From: Ruminococcus sp.
GTDB taxonomy: Bacteria > Bacillota > Clostridia > Oscillospirales > Ruminococcaceae
Length of the DNA stretch: 17,115 nt
Assembly (NCBI RefSeq): GCF_019417665.1
Contig: NZ_DXUU01000015.1
Span: 39,642-56,756 of the forward strand
Direction of reading: 5' to 3'
Position 1 is the first letter of the stretch, and the number at the start of each line of letters is the position of its first letter. The notes beneath the pieces are model-generated. The model did not search any database. It was given only the letters and a program-made list of their open reading frames with translations, and had not been told where the DNA came from. Made by a program: the position numbers and the translations under genes. Of this stretch, positions 5,925-13,698 are shown piece by piece.

Positions 5925-6710
5925 ATGAGAAAGACAGCGTTTTTGATGGCGATTATGATGGGGCTGTGCTTGCTTCCTGCCTGTGGTGGAGAAACAGAAA
6001 CAGCATCCAGCTCAGCCACGGAGACGACCGTTGTTACGGAAACAGGGACTGACAGCAACGGAGCAGAGGCAGCTGTAAAAGCAACTACCAAGGCTGCTGC
6101 AAAGGTTTCGCCGAAAGGTGGGAATGCAGGCGTTTCAATTCCGGCAGTTTCGGTGGAACTGCCGGATCCGGAGATTACCGCAGTTTCCTTGACTTACAGT
6201 GCCGAGGAGCCTCTTGTGCTGGATCTGGAGGACAAAAGAGGCCCTTTTGCCGCTCATGTGGAATCGTCCGGCTATGTGCAGAAAGACCTGATCCGTATCT
6301 ATACCGAGAATGAAGCGTTGGTGGAAGTCAGCGATATTACAGTGAAGTCCGGCGGTCTGGTGAATTTTTATCTGACAGGAAAGAGTGCTGGAGAGAGCAG
6401 CCTCTATATTGCCACCGCAGACGGCAAGCTGGTTTCTGATCCGGTGGAACTGAAGGTGCGTACCTCGGAGGAAAAGGAGAAGGCAGAACGGCCGATCTAT
6501 TATACGGGGGTAGGTGAGTACTGGCATTTCTCAGAGGATTGCGCCAGAGAGGACTATCCGGGTGTCACATATGACTGGCAGGGCAATCAGCATGAGGTAG
6601 ATCGTTCGACAATTCATGTGATAAAGACGTCACAGGGCATGGTAATTGGGGATAAGAAACCCTGCCCGAAATGTGCAGCTGAGGAATCTTCTCAGCAGGA
6701 TGGAGAATGA
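5925..6710 (+). CDS. Lipoprotein with Ig-like region and C-terminal Cys-rich segment
   Basis: Encodes 261 aa. The signal peptide ends in a lipobox LPAC with the lipidated Cys at residue 20, followed by a Ser/Thr/Ala-rich linker to about residue 75, so it is anchored outside the membrane. Residues about 80-180 have a beta-rich pattern (ITAVSLTY, GLVNFYLTGKSAGESSLYIA) resembling bacterial Ig-like (Big2-type) domains. The C-terminus has YYTGVGEYWHFSEDC and later KPCPKCA, a His/Cys arrangement like small metal-binding modules found at the ends of other secreted Clostridia proteins. GAAAGGA precedes the ATG. Its stop overlaps an in-frame ATG of argC. Function unknown; the Ig-like and metal-binding readings are inference. 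Confidence 0.8.
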   Translation: MRKTAFLMAIMMGLCLLPACGGETETASSSATETTVVTETGTDSNGAEAAVKATTKAAAKVSPKGGNAGVSIPAVSVELPDPEITAVSLTYSAEEPLVLDLEDKRGPFAAHVESSGYVQKDLIRIYTENEALVEVSDITVKSGGLVNFYLTGKSAGESSLYIATADGKLVSDPVELKVRTSEEKEKAERPIYYTGVGEYWHFSEDCAREDYPGVTYDWQGNQHEVDRSTIHVIKTSQGMVIGDKKPCPKCAAEESSQQDGE

Positions 6711-6715
6711 GGATA

Positions 6716-7663
6716 ATGGCTACAAAAATATTTATTGACGGACAGGCAGGCACAACGGGCCTGCGGATTCACGAACGGCTGGAAAACCGTTCCGATCTGG
6801 AATTGATCACTCTGACCGAGGAAACCCGGAAGGATGCGGAGGCACGCCGGGAGGCGATCCGGGAGAGTGACATCACCTTCCTGTGCCTGCCGGATGCAGC
6901 GGCGAGAGAAGCTGTCGCATTGGCAGGGGATGCAGATGTGCGTATTATCGACGCATCCACAGCCCATCGCACCAATCCGGATTGGGCGTATGGCTTTCCG
7001 GAACTGTCTCCGGCGCATCGGGAGAAGATCCGTACTTCCAAGCGGGTGGCTGTGCCGGGCTGCTATGCCAGCGGTTTTGCATCTTTGGTGTATCCTATGG
7101 TGCAGAGCGGTTTGCTGCCGAAGGATTATCCGGTGCAGTGTTTCGCTATGTCAGGCTATAGCGGCGGCGGCAAGAAAATGATCGCTGAGATTGAGTCCCC
7201 TGACCGTGCACCGGAGCTGTTCAGCCCCCGGTTTTACGGTCTGGCAAATAATCACAAGCATCTGCCGGAAATGCAGATCATTTCTGGACTGGAGAGAAAA
7301 CCCATGTTCACACCCATTGTGGACGATTATTATAATGGCATGCTGGTCTGTGTGCCGGTGCAGGCTGCCATTGCAGGACATGCGCTTCCGCCGGAACAGG
7401 TGCAGGAGATGTTGGAACAGCACTATGCTGGGTCGAATTTCGTCCATGTGAAGCCGCTGGGCACACCGGAGGAAATGACTGCCACAAAGCTGAGCTGTAA
7501 CGATCTGCGGGATACCAATCAGATGGAAATTTTCGTATTCGGCGATGCAGAGCAGATTCTGCTGTGTTCCCGTCTGGATAATCTGGGCAAGGGCGCATCC
7601 GGCGCAGCAGTGCAGTGCATGAATATCATGCTGGAACTGGATGAGACAACGGGACTGGTTTGA
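6716..7663 (+). CDS. argC: N-acetyl-gamma-glutamyl-phosphate reductase
   Basis: Encodes 315 aa, matching the shorter type of ArgC. It reduces N-acetylglutamyl phosphate with NADPH to N-acetylglutamate semialdehyde. Visible: nucleotide-binding GQAGTTGLR (9-17) after the first strand, DASTAHRTNPDWAYGFPEL (79-97), the catalytic cysteine in VPGCYASGF (Cys116) and SGYSGGGKKM (146-155). Two starts are possible: the ATG at 6707, overlapping the previous stop (ATGA), or the ATG at 6716. I chose 6716 because GGAG at 6702-6705 is 10 bases upstream of it but only one base before the other, and MATKIFIDGQAG fits the family. Confidence 0.94.
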   Translation: MATKIFIDGQAGTTGLRIHERLENRSDLELITLTEETRKDAEARREAIRESDITFLCLPDAAAREAVALAGDADVRIIDASTAHRTNPDWAYGFPELSPAHREKIRTSKRVAVPGCYASGFASLVYPMVQSGLLPKDYPVQCFAMSGYSGGGKKMIAEIESPDRAPELFSPRFYGLANNHKHLPEMQIISGLERKPMFTPIVDDYYNGMLVCVPVQAAIAGHALPPEQVQEMLEQHYAGSNFVHVKPLGTPEEMTATKLSCNDLRDTNQMEIFVFGDAEQILLCSRLDNLGKGASGAAVQCMNIMLELDETTGLV

Positions 7664-7930
7664 GAAAAAGGTTGCTCATCAAGCTGGTCCAGCTGAGCAC
7701 AGCTGGCGTAGGTCCAGGGCTGCGGAAGCCCTGGCAGAGACCAGGGACAGCGTCCCTGGTCGTCGTCCGCAGACGGCGAAATATCCCTACGCCATACTTT
7801 TGGTGCGCGGAGAAAAGGGTGAGAAAAGCGACAGCTTTTCGAGGGGAAGCGGACAAGACCGCTTCCCCTGGTGAAACCATACAAGCAAAGAAAAAACCTG
7901 TAAACGTCCCGGTGGGACGTTTACAGCGAA
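7664..7930 (+). repeat. R1b: multi-hairpin intergenic repeat, divergent copy 2
   Basis: Starts right after the argC stop and keeps the same hairpin order as R1a and R1c, but with changed stems: CCAGCT/AGCTGG (7689-7706), tandem CCAGGGC/GCCCTGG (7714-7734) and CCAGGGAC/GTCCCTGG (7741-7759), GTCGTC/GACGGC (7762-7777), AAAAGC/GCTTTT with loop GACA, GGGGAAGCGG/CCGCTTCCCC (7843-7868) and TGTAAACGTCCC/GGGACGTTTACA (7899-7925). Both arms of several stems have changed together. The argJ-proximal gene follows at 7951. Confidence 0.85.
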
Positions 7931-7950
7931 AACAACAAAAGCGAATTATT

Positions 7951-8487
7951 ATGAAAACAGCAAGAAAAAAGAAAACCATTATCTGGATCATCCTGTTTTC
8001 CGCACTGCTGCTGATTTTGGCAGAGCGCAGCTGGCATATGTACCGAAAATATGCCATAGGCTCTGTGGGGAAGAACATTATGCGTGAGATCGACAGCCAT
8101 GCCGATGCAAATGGAGATTGTACCCTTGATCTGAAAGAAATAACGGATTTTGAATGGGATACGCTGGTGGTTTTTGATGCGGATTTTGCGGTGTATCATG
8201 GCGATTATAAGAGTAATCACGATGTTGCCGGTGAGAAAATGAGCCAGATTCTGGGGACAGCATATAAACGTCCCTCAGGTTATCGTTCACTGCTGATTTT
8301 CATGAAAAACGGTGAGATCGTCCACGAAGAATCCTATCTGGCGGACATTGAAGCACCGTCAAAAATGAATATTTCCATTCCGCCAGAGTATTCCTATCAG
8401 GGTTTCGATGCCTGTTGTATGTTCAGTGCGGATGAAGCAAGTATTGCTGCATCATGTGATGGAGCGCATTATTACTTATATTTTTGA
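7951..8487 (+). CDS. Membrane-anchored protein of unknown function, possible EF-hand-like loop
   Basis: Encodes 178 aa. A basic start (MKTARKKK) and a hydrophobic segment at about 9-24 suggest a single N-terminal anchor with the rest outside the cell. Residues 52-63 (DANGDCTLDLKE) have oxygen-bearing residues at loop positions 1, 3, 5, 7, 9 and 12, as in a calcium-binding EF-hand, but only one loop is seen and ITDFEWDTLVVF right after it resembles a recurrent motif of unknown function in Clostridia, so the match may be chance. The reading frame is open upstream to 7660 through repeat R1b; I start at 7951 because the protein becomes ordinary there, though no strong ribosome binding site is seen. 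It lies between argC and argJ. Confidence 0.7.
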   Translation: MKTARKKKTIIWIILFSALLLILAERSWHMYRKYAIGSVGKNIMREIDSHADANGDCTLDLKEITDFEWDTLVVFDADFAVYHGDYKSNHDVAGEKMSQILGTAYKRPSGYRSLLIFMKNGEIVHEESYLADIEAPSKMNISIPPEYSYQGFDACCMFSADEASIAASCDGAHYYLYF

Positions 8488-8509
8488 GAAAAATGAGAGG
8501 AGAGAGATC

Positions 8510-9793
8510 ATGGAAAAAATTGCACTGGAAGGCTATACTTTCATTGACGGCGGCATCTGTGCCGCAAAGGGTTTCCGTGCTGGAGGCGTGTATTGCGGCA
8601 TTAAAAAGACTATGACACCGGACGGAAATGAAAGTCCGCTGGACAACCAGAAAAATGACCTGACCGTCGTTGCAGCAGATACCCTGTGCAATGCAGCGGC
8701 AGTGTATACCCAAAATAAGGTAAAAGGTGCGCCGGTTCTGGTCATGCAGAAGCATCTGAAAGCCACATGCGGCAAGGCAATGGCTCTTGTGGCAAACTCT
8801 AAAAATGCCAATACCTGTAACGCTGACGGTGAGGAAAAGGCTGAAACCATGTGCGCACTCACCGCAAAGGAACTGGGGGTCAAGCCGGAAGAGGTGCTGG
8901 TCATGTCCACCGGCGTCATCGGTCAGATTCTGCCCATGGAACCCATTGCAGCAGCCCTGCCAGATCTGTGCAAAAGCCTGACCGCAGATGCGGCCGGTGC
9001 CCATGAAGCAGCTGTTGCCATTATGACAACGGATACTTTCGCAAAGGAAGTTGCTGTGGAATTTGAGTTAGGCGGCAAGACCTGCCATCTGGGCGGCATG
9101 GCAAAGGGTAGCGGTATGATTCACCCGAACATGGCGACAACCCTGAATTGTATCACCACCGATGCGGTAATTTCCCCGGAAATGCTGCAAGAGATATTAT
9201 CAGAGGTGGTAAAGGTGACGTATAATTGTCTGTCTGTAGACGGCGATCAGTCCACTAATGATACTTGCTTGGTGATGGCATCCGGACTTGCCGGAAATGC
9301 GGAAATTAAGGCGGATTCTGAGGACTATTGGACATTCCGCCGGGCGCTGTACTGCGTCATGATGAATCTGACGAGAATGCTAGCCTATGACGGCGAAGGT
9401 GCCACAAAGCTGCTGGAATGCACTGTCTCCGGGGCAAAGGATGTCGACACGGCAATTATCGTGGCAAAGAGTGTCATCTGTTCGCCGCTGTTTAAGTGTG
9501 CCATGTTCGGTGCAGATGCCAATTGGGGACGGGTGCTGTGTGCAGTAGGCTACGCACCGGCGGAATTTGACATCAAGCAGGTGGCAGTGACACTGGCATC
9601 CCGTGCCGGTTCTGTGGACGTATGCAAAAATGGCGCCGGGGTGGAATACTCCGAGGAAGAAGCCAAAAAGGTACTGCTGGAGGATGAAATTCAGATCCTG
9701 GTGTCCATCGGTGACGGCGCAGCATCGGCAACGGCATGGGGCTGTGACCTGACCTATGACTATGTCAAGATCAACGGCGACTATCGTTCGTAA
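8510..9793 (+). CDS. argJ: Bifunctional glutamate N-acetyltransferase / ornithine acetyltransferase
   Basis: Encodes 427 aa. It transfers acetyl from N-acetylornithine to glutamate and, in bifunctional forms, also from acetyl-CoA, so a separate argA is not required. The precursor cleaves itself before a conserved threonine; here the motif is KGSGMIHPNMATTLN with the expected nucleophile Thr210. STGVIG (133-138) forms the oxyanion region, and the end ATAWGCDLTYDYVKINGDYRS is typical. The frame is open back to 8408, but GAGAGGAGAGAG just before the ATG at 8510 decides the start. Slightly longer than the common 400-410 aa, with an N-terminal lead of about 20 residues. 15 bases separate it from argB. 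Confidence 0.96.
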   Translation: MEKIALEGYTFIDGGICAAKGFRAGGVYCGIKKTMTPDGNESPLDNQKNDLTVVAADTLCNAAAVYTQNKVKGAPVLVMQKHLKATCGKAMALVANSKNANTCNADGEEKAETMCALTAKELGVKPEEVLVMSTGVIGQILPMEPIAAALPDLCKSLTADAAGAHEAAVAIMTTDTFAKEVAVEFELGGKTCHLGGMAKGSGMIHPNMATTLNCITTDAVISPEMLQEILSEVVKVTYNCLSVDGDQSTNDTCLVMASGLAGNAEIKADSEDYWTFRRALYCVMMNLTRMLAYDGEGATKLLECTVSGAKDVDTAIIVAKSVICSPLFKCAMFGADANWGRVLCAVGYAPAEFDIKQVAVTLASRAGSVDVCKNGAGVEYSEEEAKKVLLEDEIQILVSIGDGAASATAWGCDLTYDYVKINGDYRS

Positions 9794-9808
9794 GAGAGGA
9801 CTTCGAAA

Positions 9809-10675
9809 ATGGGAGAAATCAACAATAATGTACGGGCGCAGGTGCTGGTAGATGCCCTGCCGTACATTCAGAAATACAACAACAAAATTGTCGTGGTGAA
9901 ATACGGCGGCAATGCCATGACCAACAAGGAACTGAAACAGGCGGTTATGGATGATATCGTGCTGCTGTCCCTGGTGGGCGTCAAGGTAGTGCTGGTGCAC
10001 GGCGGCGGCCCTGAGATCAGTGATATGCTGAAGCGGCTGAACATCGTGTCGAAATTCATCGGCGGTCTGCGGTATACGGACGAAGCCGCTGTGGACGTGG
10101 TGAAGATGGTACTGTCCGGCAAGGTCAACAAGGAACTGGTAAGCCTGCTGACCCGGACAAAGGGCAAGGCACTGGGACTGTGCGGTATTGACGGACAGAT
10201 GCTGACGGCGGAGCGCAAGCTGGGGCCGAATGGTGAAGATCTGGGCTTTGTGGGCGATATTGTGAAAGTCAACGAAAGCCCCATTCTGGATGCCCTGGAC
10301 AATGGGTATATTCCGGTCATTGCCACAGTGGCAACGGATGAATTCGGGCAGGCTTACAATGTCAATGCGGACACGGCAGCGGCGAGAATTGCGGCGCAGC
10401 TGAGGGCAGAAAATCTGATTCTCATGACGGATATTGCAGGACTGCTGCGGAATAAGGACGACCCGTCTACGCTGATTCCCTTTGTGAATGTCAGCGAAGT
10501 GCCGTTCCTGAAGCGGAAGGGAATCATTTCCGGCGGCATGATCCCGAAGATCGACTGCTGCGTAGAGGCAGTAAGACGTGGGGTAAAGAAAACGGCGATC
10601 ATTGATGGCAGAGTGCCCCACTCGATTCTGATTGAAACCCTGTCCAATGAGGGCATCGGCACACAATTCCGGTAA
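9809..10675 (+). CDS. argB: Acetylglutamate kinase
   Basis: Encodes 288 aa. It phosphorylates N-acetylglutamate with ATP, the step usually controlled in organisms with the acetyl cycle. Visible: KYGGNAM (31-37), VLVHGGGPEIS (61-71), GLCGIDGQML (123-132), YNVNADTAAARIA (183-195) and LMTDIAGLL (205-213). About 25 residues precede the first strand (RAQVLVDALPYIQKYNNK), matching the N-helix of the arginine-inhibited hexameric class; the C-terminal PHSILIETLSNEGIGTQF also fits that class. Feedback inhibition by arginine is therefore likely but inferred. It directly follows argJ, with a GAGAGGA-like site before the ATG. Confidence 0.97.
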   Translation: MGEINNNVRAQVLVDALPYIQKYNNKIVVVKYGGNAMTNKELKQAVMDDIVLLSLVGVKVVLVHGGGPEISDMLKRLNIVSKFIGGLRYTDEAAVDVVKMVLSGKVNKELVSLLTRTKGKALGLCGIDGQMLTAERKLGPNGEDLGFVGDIVKVNESPILDALDNGYIPVIATVATDEFGQAYNVNADTAAARIAAQLRAENLILMTDIAGLLRNKDDPSTLIPFVNVSEVPFLKRKGIISGGMIPKIDCCVEAVRRGVKKTAIIDGRVPHSILIETLSNEGIGTQFR

Positions 10676-10693
10676 AAAGTAAAATCCGCATAT

Positions 10694-10945
10694 CGCCGCA
10701 GGCGGCAATGAAGCTTTTTGATCCAGCAATTTCTCGAAAATGCTGGCAGAGTCCAGGGACAGCGTCCCTGGTCGCCGCCCGCAGGCGGCGAAACACCCCG
10801 GCGCATTTTTTTGCGCCACGGAGAAAAAGGGTGAGAAAAGCGGCAGCTTTTCGAGGGGAAAGCGAACAAGACCGCTTTCCCCTGTGAAACCGTACAGGCA
10901 AAGCGAAATTTTGCAAACGTCCCGGTGGGACGTTTGCAATGAAAT
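10694..10945 (+). repeat. R1c: multi-hairpin intergenic repeat, copy 3
   Basis: Begins about 20 bases after the argB stop. Stems in order: GCCGC/GCGGC (10694-10705, 2-base loop), CCAGCA/TGCTGG (10722-10746), CCAGGGAC/GTCCCTGG (10753-10771), GCCGCC/GGCGGC, GGCGCA/TGCGCC, AAAAGC/GCTTTT, GGGGAAAGCG/CGCTTTCCCC (10855-10882) and TGCAAACGTCCC/GGGACGTTTGCA (10912-10938). Nearly identical to R1a except in the CCAGGG hairpin. A 71-codon frame in it is treated as incidental. The cupin gene follows. Confidence 0.85.
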
Positions 10946-11010
10946 CAAGTTTTAATCGTTACTAGATACTAGGTTTTTAGCGTGTTTAGATAATTTAGGG
11001 AGGTTTTTAA

Positions 11011-11376
11011 ATGGAATTGATCAAAGCAAATGCAATGAAGGCGCTGTCCAATCCTGGTGTGGTATCCCGACAGATTCTGAACCCGGATAATTCCACCAGC
11101 AAGCGTGTTACCATTACAGAAGTACATCTTGAAATTGGCGCAAGCCAGCCGAGACATATTCATGAATCTTCTGAACAAATTTGGTATGCGGTGCAGGGAA
11201 CAGGAAAGCTGCTGCTTTCAGAGAATCAGGAGCAGGAGTTTGCAGCCGGTGATGTGGTGCGGTTTGCAGACGGTGATGTGCATGGCTTGCATAACGATGG
11301 CAACACAGAGTTTGTGTATATTTCTGTGACTGCGCCGCCAATTCATTTTGGTTATGCATATCAGGAAGAAAACTAA
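11011..11376 (+). CDS. Small cupin-domain protein
   Basis: Encodes 121 aa, one cupin barrel. Motif 1 is visible as PRHIHESSEQIWYAVQGTGKL (about 46-66), with two His and a Glu for metal binding. Motif 2 is AGDVVRFADGDVHGLHNDG (77-95), with a His. Such single-domain cupins bind a divalent metal and act as small isomerases, dioxygenases or sugar/ligand-binding proteins; the substrate cannot be told. GGGAGG lies 7-8 bases before the ATG. The gene sits between repeats R1c and R2b and has no evident role in arginine synthesis. No convincing promoter is seen in the AT-rich 70 bases upstream. Confidence 0.85.
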   Translation: MELIKANAMKALSNPGVVSRQILNPDNSTSKRVTITEVHLEIGASQPRHIHESSEQIWYAVQGTGKLLLSENQEQEFAAGDVVRFADGDVHGLHNDGNTEFVYISVTAPPIHFGYAYQEEN

Positions 11377-11389
11377 ATTGTCAATGAGT

Positions 11390-11648
11390 TGGTAGATTTG
11401 AATTTCACTTTGCAAAAGCAATTAAGACACTTGGTGCATGGAGCAAGCATACAGTTTTCTCTGTGATTTTGGGTATGTCTTGTGGGAAACGTTTTCCTTT
11501 GCTTTTTGCGGCTTTGCGCTTTGCTTCTCTGAATTTTACTGGACTGCAATCCTACGCTGCGAGACGTTGTCTCGCGCTCTACTTCCTTTTTTCTTTGCTG
11601 AAAAGAAAAAAGGAAGCGAAAAAAGAAAAGATGGCTCGCTTCGCTCGA
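11390..11648 (+). repeat. R2b: intergenic repeat with 15-bp hairpin, copy 2
   Basis: Homologous to R2a. It has ACTTTGCAAAAGC, GGGTATGTCTTG, GCGGCTTTGCGCTTTGCT, the GCGAGAC/GTCTCGC hairpin (11559-11575) and the 15-bp stem CTTCCTTTTTTCTTT (11582-11596) with AAAGAAAAAAGGAAG (11602-11616), loop GCTGA. It starts 14 bases after the cupin stop codon and may end that transcript. Lys-rich open frames within it look spurious. Confidence 0.8.
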
Positions 11649-11652
11649 AAAG

Positions 11653-11700
11653 CCTCCCCTGAAAGGGGAGGGGAACCATTGCATGGCAATGGTGGAGGGG
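11653..11700 (+). repeat. Double-hairpin REP-like element upstream of argD
   Basis: CCTCCCCT (11653-11660) pairs with AGGGGAGG (11664-11671) across a GAA loop, then CCATTGC (11676-11682) pairs with GCAATGG (11686-11692) across ATG, and TGGAGGGG closes the unit. The CCTCCCC-hairpin-GGAGGGG layout resembles, from memory, a dispersed repeat of gut Clostridia. It abuts the end of R2b and ends 10 bases before the argD ribosome binding site. Confidence 0.6.
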
Positions 11701-11724
11701 TCGGGCTTTAAGGAGGTCTTTACT

Positions 11725-12891
11725 TTGACAACACAAGAACAACTGAACGCATCCGTCATGCCGACCTACGGACGGTTTCCCGTGGTCATCGACCACGGCA
11801 CAGGAGAGTCCTGCACCGATGAGACCGGAAAAACCTACATCGACTTCGGCAGCGGTATCGGCACTACCTCGCTGGGCTACTGCAACGAGGCCTGGACAGA
11901 AGCAGTTTGCCGTCAGGTGAAAACCATGCAGCATACATCTAATCTATATTATACCAAAGTGCAGGCGGACTTCGCCCAGCAGCTCTGCGAAACTACAGGC
12001 TACAGCAAGGTGTTTTTCTGCAACAGCGGCGCAGAAGCCAACGAATGTGCCATCAAGCTGGCGAGAAAGTACAGCTTCGACAAATACGGCAAGGGTCGCC
12101 ATAAGATCCTGACCCTGGTCAATTCCTTCCACGGCAGAACGCTCTGCACCTTGTCCGCAACTGGACAGGACGTGTTCCACAACTACTTTTTCCCCTTTGT
12201 GGAGGGCTTCGACTATGTGACCGCCAACGACATTGCCGACCTGAAAGCCAAGATGGATGATACTGTCTGCGCTGTTATGCTGGAATATGTTCAGGGCGAG
12301 GGCGGCGTCAATGCTCTGAAGCAGGAATTTGTGGACGCTGTCTTTGCGCTGTGTGCCGAAAAGGATGCCCTTGTTATTGCAGATGAGGTGCAGACCGGCG
12401 TGGGCAGAACGGGTACATTTCTTGCCGGGGAGCAGTTCGGGCATAAGGCTGACGTGACTACCCTCGCAAAGGGTATTGCCGGCGGTTTGCCTATGGGCGC
12501 TTGCCTTGCCAGTGAAAAGTGTGCCGATGTGCTGAATAAGGGTGCACATGGTTCTACCTTCGGCGGCAATCCTGTTTGCTGTGCCGGCGGTCTCGCTGTA
12601 CTGCAAACGGTTACTGCACCAGGCTTTCTGGAGGATGTTCAGCGTAAGGCGGCGCTGTTCCGGGAAAAGCTGGCGGCACTGCCGGGCGTGGCATCTGTCA
12701 GCGGTCTGGGACTGATGATCGGTATTCAGCTGACGGATAAAAAGGCGATTGACGTGGCAAATGCAGCTCTGGAGGAGGGACTGCTGGTGCTGACCGCTAA
12801 GGATAAGGTACGTCTCTTGCCGCCGCTGACCATGACAGACGAGGAAATCGAAGCCGGCGTGGCGATCCTGGCACACGTTCTGGGAAAATAA
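11725..12891 (+). CDS. argD: Acetylornithine aminotransferase
   Basis: Encodes 388 aa with a TTG start. This PLP enzyme of class III transfers an amino group from glutamate to N-acetylglutamate semialdehyde, giving N-acetylornithine. Visible: SGAEANE (101-107), NSFHGRT (133-139), DEVQTGVGRTG (220-230), the PLP lysine in TTLAKGIAGG (Lys249) and GSTFGGNPVCCAG. The TTG at 11725 is chosen because a full AAGGAGG (11710-11716) stands 8 bases before it and the usual N-terminus (MTTQEQLNASVMPTYGRFP) follows. An upstream in-frame ATG at 11683 lies in the loop of a repeat hairpin without a proper binding site. A 12-base gap leads to the next gene. Confidence 0.95.
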   Translation: MTTQEQLNASVMPTYGRFPVVIDHGTGESCTDETGKTYIDFGSGIGTTSLGYCNEAWTEAVCRQVKTMQHTSNLYYTKVQADFAQQLCETTGYSKVFFCNSGAEANECAIKLARKYSFDKYGKGRHKILTLVNSFHGRTLCTLSATGQDVFHNYFFPFVEGFDYVTANDIADLKAKMDDTVCAVMLEYVQGEGGVNALKQEFVDAVFALCAEKDALVIADEVQTGVGRTGTFLAGEQFGHKADVTTLAKGIAGGLPMGACLASEKCADVLNKGAHGSTFGGNPVCCAGGLAVLQTVTAPGFLEDVQRKAALFREKLAALPGVASVSGLGLMIGIQLTDKKAIDVANAALEEGLLVLTAKDKVRLLPPLTMTDEEIEAGVAILAHVLGK

Positions 12892-12903
12892 GTAGGAGGA
12901 TCC

Positions 12904-13698
12904 ATGGCAAAACATGCTTGTCCGTCCTGCGGAAAGCGCTTTGACTTCGAGAAAAACGGCTGGATCTGTCCCTATTGCGGCAGCGTTGTCCTGCATAGTG
13001 CCGAACAGACAGTCTATGCCCGGGAACAGCAGACCCAGAGACAAAAACAGCAAAAACAAAAACGGCAGGCAGAAACCCTGAAGGAGACCTTGCGGCAGCG
13101 TATGGTATTGGCAGCACAGGTGATTCTTGTGTTAGGCGTGATCCTGTTCGGCGGTGCCTTGTTCCAGCGGTGGAACACCCTGCAACAGCTGGAGCAGTCT
13201 GACACTCCGTCCCTGGCGGAGCAGACCATATCCTGCGGCGAGACCATTTCCATTTCGCCCTATACGGTACAGATCATAGATGCCCAATGGGCGGATCAGC
13301 TGCCGGGCTTTCCGGCGGAAGTGCAAGCGCCGTCCGGGGGACGCTATCTGACAGTATCCTTTACATGCAGCTTTTCCGCAGACAGCACAGAGAAGCAGGC
13401 GGACGTGCTGCCGGATGATGTCATGTGGACTTGTCTGGATGCAGGGAACGGCTATTTGCTGCCCCAGTATCCTTCCAACCTCACAGGAAGCGATGCCATA
13501 GAAAGGAAACTGCACGATCTGGGCGTAGGCTATCAGCTGGATACGCACAGCAATATGCTGGTATTTCTGGTAGATGAGGAAGTACAACCCGATCAGCTGG
13601 CACTGCATATCTACACCGGCGTACAAGTAGAATCGGTGGACATGAAACAGAACGACGCCGACACCTGTTATGTGATCCCTCTGGAGGTGATATCATGA
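12904..13698 (+). CDS. Zinc-ribbon protein with one membrane helix and extracellular domain
   Basis: Encodes 264 aa. An N-terminal zinc ribbon (CPSC at 6-9, CPYC at 22-25) is followed by a Gln/Lys-rich, probably helical stretch (about 35-66), one hydrophobic segment (about 67-87, MVLAAQVILVLGVILFGGAL) and an extracytoplasmic part of about 175 residues with beta-strand character. GGRYLTVSFTC near residue 148 recalls DUF4352-like domains, where a similar strand starts the fold; that comparison is tentative. GGAGGATCC precedes the ATG, 12 bases after argD. The stop codon overlaps the next start, so the two are translationally coupled. Function unknown. Confidence 0.82.
   Translation: MAKHACPSCGKRFDFEKNGWICPYCGSVVLHSAEQTVYAREQQTQRQKQQKQKRQAETLKETLRQRMVLAAQVILVLGVILFGGALFQRWNTLQQLEQSDTPSLAEQTISCGETISISPYTVQIIDAQWADQLPGFPAEVQAPSGGRYLTVSFTCSFSADSTEKQADVLPDDVMWTCLDAGNGYLLPQYPSNLTGSDAIERKLHDLGVGYQLDTHSNMLVFLVDEEVQPDQLALHIYTGVQVESVDMKQNDADTCYVIPLEVIS

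Noticed and set aside
3620..10945. R1 copies as a CRISPR array
   Set aside because: The copies are hundreds of bases long, kilobases apart and separated by genes; there are no short regular repeat-spacer units.
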